The position numbers and the translations under genes are program-made. The notes below the pieces were generated by a model that saw only the letters and a list, made by a program, of their open reading frames with translations, was not told the DNA's origin and made no database searches. From Haplomitrium mnioides (taxonomy: Eukaryota; Marchantiophyta; Haplomitriopsida; Calobryales), in NCBI GenBank assembly GCA_049999725.1, contig JBNGIS010033957.1, positions 43,707 through 86,340 of the forward strand: a stretch of DNA of 42,634 bases, read 5' to 3'. Of the stretch, positions 41,090 to 42,634 are shown piece by piece. The number at the start of each line of letters is the position of its first letter. Position 1 is the stretch's first letter.

Positions 41090-41375
41090 CTACGGATGAC
41101 GTGGCATCCGCGGAAGGAGGTCCGCATGTCAACTTCGAAAGGAGGTCACTGCGGCGGTATGCCTACCCCTTTGTGAGGCGGCCTCAGACGGCGCTCTTCG
41201 GATGACGTGGCAACCTCGGAAGCCTTGGGTAAGTCAATGGACACGCGGTAGTAGGTGGGAGCCCGTCGGGCCTCAGGCCACGAGCAGATCAACTTCGGAG
41301 AAAGGAGTCAGCGCAACGATCTGCCTACCCCTATACGGGGCGGCGTCAGACGGCAGGGCCTCGGATGATGTGGCG
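41090..41375 (+). repeat. TGACGTGGC / ggcgtcagacggc repeat in R4
   Basis: Two units about 162 bp apart hold ctacccct..gaggcggc(ctc/gtc)agacggc followed by tcggatga(c/t)gtggc. They are the reverse complement of the GC-rich repeat in L. Confidence 0.75.
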
Positions 41376-42443
41376 CTCAGAGGAGCCCCTTGGAATATTC
41401 GAGCGAATCTATAGAGATTTCATGGACTAGGTCCACGAGGCGTTTTGGAACTCAGTTTTGAGAAACCCTTCGGATTTGGTTCCGTGGGAATCTGCGGAAT
41501 CTCAGCCCGCAAGATTCCTCGGACCCCCTGTAGTGTTACTGTTGTACTTGGCGCTTCTCGACCAACTAACAAGACACGCATCGCGCTCTCCTTTTTCGTT
41601 GTAGCAAGAATAACGACCTCACGAGACACACTTCGCAACCTCCCATTCCGAGCCCAATGGGATTAACGACCTTTCAACGGGAAGGGCTCGGAGGATCAGC
41701 ACGCGCTCGAAGGGTACAAATCGAGGGCCTCCGAATTTGTTCAGGTTGATGCATGAGCGATCTAAGGACGCAACAACGACCTCAAGACAGGGAAATCGTA
41801 ACGAGGTAAGGCAGGAGGAAGAACCTAGTGAGAAGTTACATGAAGCGGGTGAACTAGCGCTGGGGGCAAGCGGGGGTGGAGGTGGATTAGAGGGGCGCCG
41901 AGAATCGCTGGGCGAGGAGCTCTAGAGGCTCGGGCAATCCAGGTGAACTCATCTCCGTGAGTGGACCAGAAGCGGAGGTGGACCGATACGTGAGCTAGAA
42001 GGGATTCTGGCCAACTTAGAATTTGGGAGAGACTGCCAAGTGAGGAGCTTGGGGTCGTCTCTGCATTCCTTATGCAAGAGCATCAACCCAGAGTGTTCGG
42101 AGTACACTCTAGTGTAATTATTCAAGTGGAGTTGAGAGGGGGGGGGGGGCTGCGATAGTGCCCGTGCACTGCAGAGTAAGACCTGTCGAGGCTTGGGGTG
42201 GAGTGGGCTACCTACATTCGGGAAGACTGTCTTCTAGAGGTGGAAGCCAAAGAAATCCTCTTCCTAGCTTGAAGAAGTAAAGTCAAGGCTTCTCGCAAGG
42301 GAAGTTGAAAAACTATCTGGAGAGGGGTGTGTGGGTGGATGTTGGTAAGAAGGTTGGAAGGCAGCCAGTGATTCAGAAGGGAAGTCTCAGTTGGTGGGAT
42401 CAGTCTACAGGGCCTTCAAGGACTCTGTTTCTAGTTGCAGTAC

Positions 42444-42634
42444 TGTGAAGCTAGAGGCTTCGCCGGTTTCTCCTCATGTGACTTTGATGTTGAGTGCACA
42501 TTTAAGATGAGAGGGGGGGCTGAAGTGTGGCTGCACTCATCAATACACAACAATTTCTACAACACTCAACAAAAATGTAAGTACTCAAATCGATATTTGG
42601 AAATTTCCAACTCTTTACTCCAAATCTTCTCACA
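42444..42634 (-). mobile_element. End of a second S-family LTR, inverted, cut by window end
   Basis: From TGTGAAGCTAG at 42444 the sequence is the reverse complement of 10720-10909: tctcctcatgtgactttgat, gagtgcacatttaagatgag and the final actctttactcca match. The 3' end of the LTR is at 42444. Whether it is solo or part of a full element lies beyond the window. Confidence 0.8.

Larger units (their letters stand above)
39747..42443 (+). mobile_element. R4: R-family LTR, plus orientation
   Basis: It begins TGTCAGCCAGTG (as L's TGTCGGCCAGTG); no PPT precedes it, so it is a 5' or solo LTR. It has the full module order: U3 start, gttaa block (40440-40540), minisatellite (40545-40885), gttcttat motifs (40970-41080), TGACGTGGC blocks (41090-41400), then the R1/R3 segment from about 41850. 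At 42444 an inverted S LTR begins, followed by the window end. The intact L target site is at 41882-41886. Confidence 0.8.

Overview
The window looks like repeat-dense, probably heterochromatic nuclear DNA of a land plant. The evidence is a stack of plant-type LTR retrotransposons: a Ty1/copia element, two chromovirus-type Ty3/gypsy fragments (one with a decayed chromodomain), and a long-LTR Ty3/gypsy family that resembles the plant Athila/Tat side of the tree. The species cannot be told from the sequence. I see no convincing host gene, rRNA, tRNA or CRISPR array. Every coding region carries in-frame stops, frameshifts or lost catalytic residues, so all are called pseudogenes.

Layout. 1-1027: end of a long LTR in minus orientation. 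1028-6520: a plus-strand copia element (putative primer site near 1337, long leader, gag, protease, integrase, RT cut off before its YxDD motif). 6520-9473: a plus-strand chromovirus (G1: LTR, PBS, gag, protease, RT, start of RNase H) that interrupts the copia RT and is itself cut off. 9474-20392: a plus-strand gypsy element (R1): 5'-truncated LTR carrying a solo LTR of another family (S, 9703-10909), PBS, gag, protease, RT, RNase H, integrase, PPT and the start of a 3' LTR. 20393-23145: another long LTR in minus orientation (M). 23146-24910 plus 35949-37191: an R-family LTR with PBS and leader (R3), split by a complete 11,033-bp minus-strand element L (24911-35943) flanked by 5-bp target duplications GTGGA. 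37192-39090: a minus-strand chromovirus fragment (G2: chromodomain, integrase, piece of RT). 39747-42443: a further R-family LTR (R4), interrupted at 42444 by the end of a second S LTR in inverted orientation.

The most interesting object is L with its partner R1. L has LTRs of about 4 kb but only 3.0 kb of internal DNA, encoding gag and protease and no RT, RNase H or integrase. It shares with R1 the gag and protease layout, the primer-site type, the pre-PPT segment, the polypurine tract and the LTR start. R1 still has the pol domains that L lacks. This fits a non-autonomous derivative once mobilised in trans by an R-like element (inference). The uninterrupted insertion site of L can be read in R1 and R4 in this same window.

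The long LTRs are modular: short inverted repeats rich in GTTAA/GGGG, a minisatellite with a 48-51-bp unit that forms 99-bp dimers in R3, blocks carrying TGACGTGGC, a 38-40-bp array, and in L a 315-bp tandem duplication. Decay across all elements is mostly by point changes that read as C-to-T or G-to-A (stops at Gln, Trp and Arg codons, Glu to Lys, Cys to Tyr) while the frame is often kept, as expected of long-methylated plant repeats.
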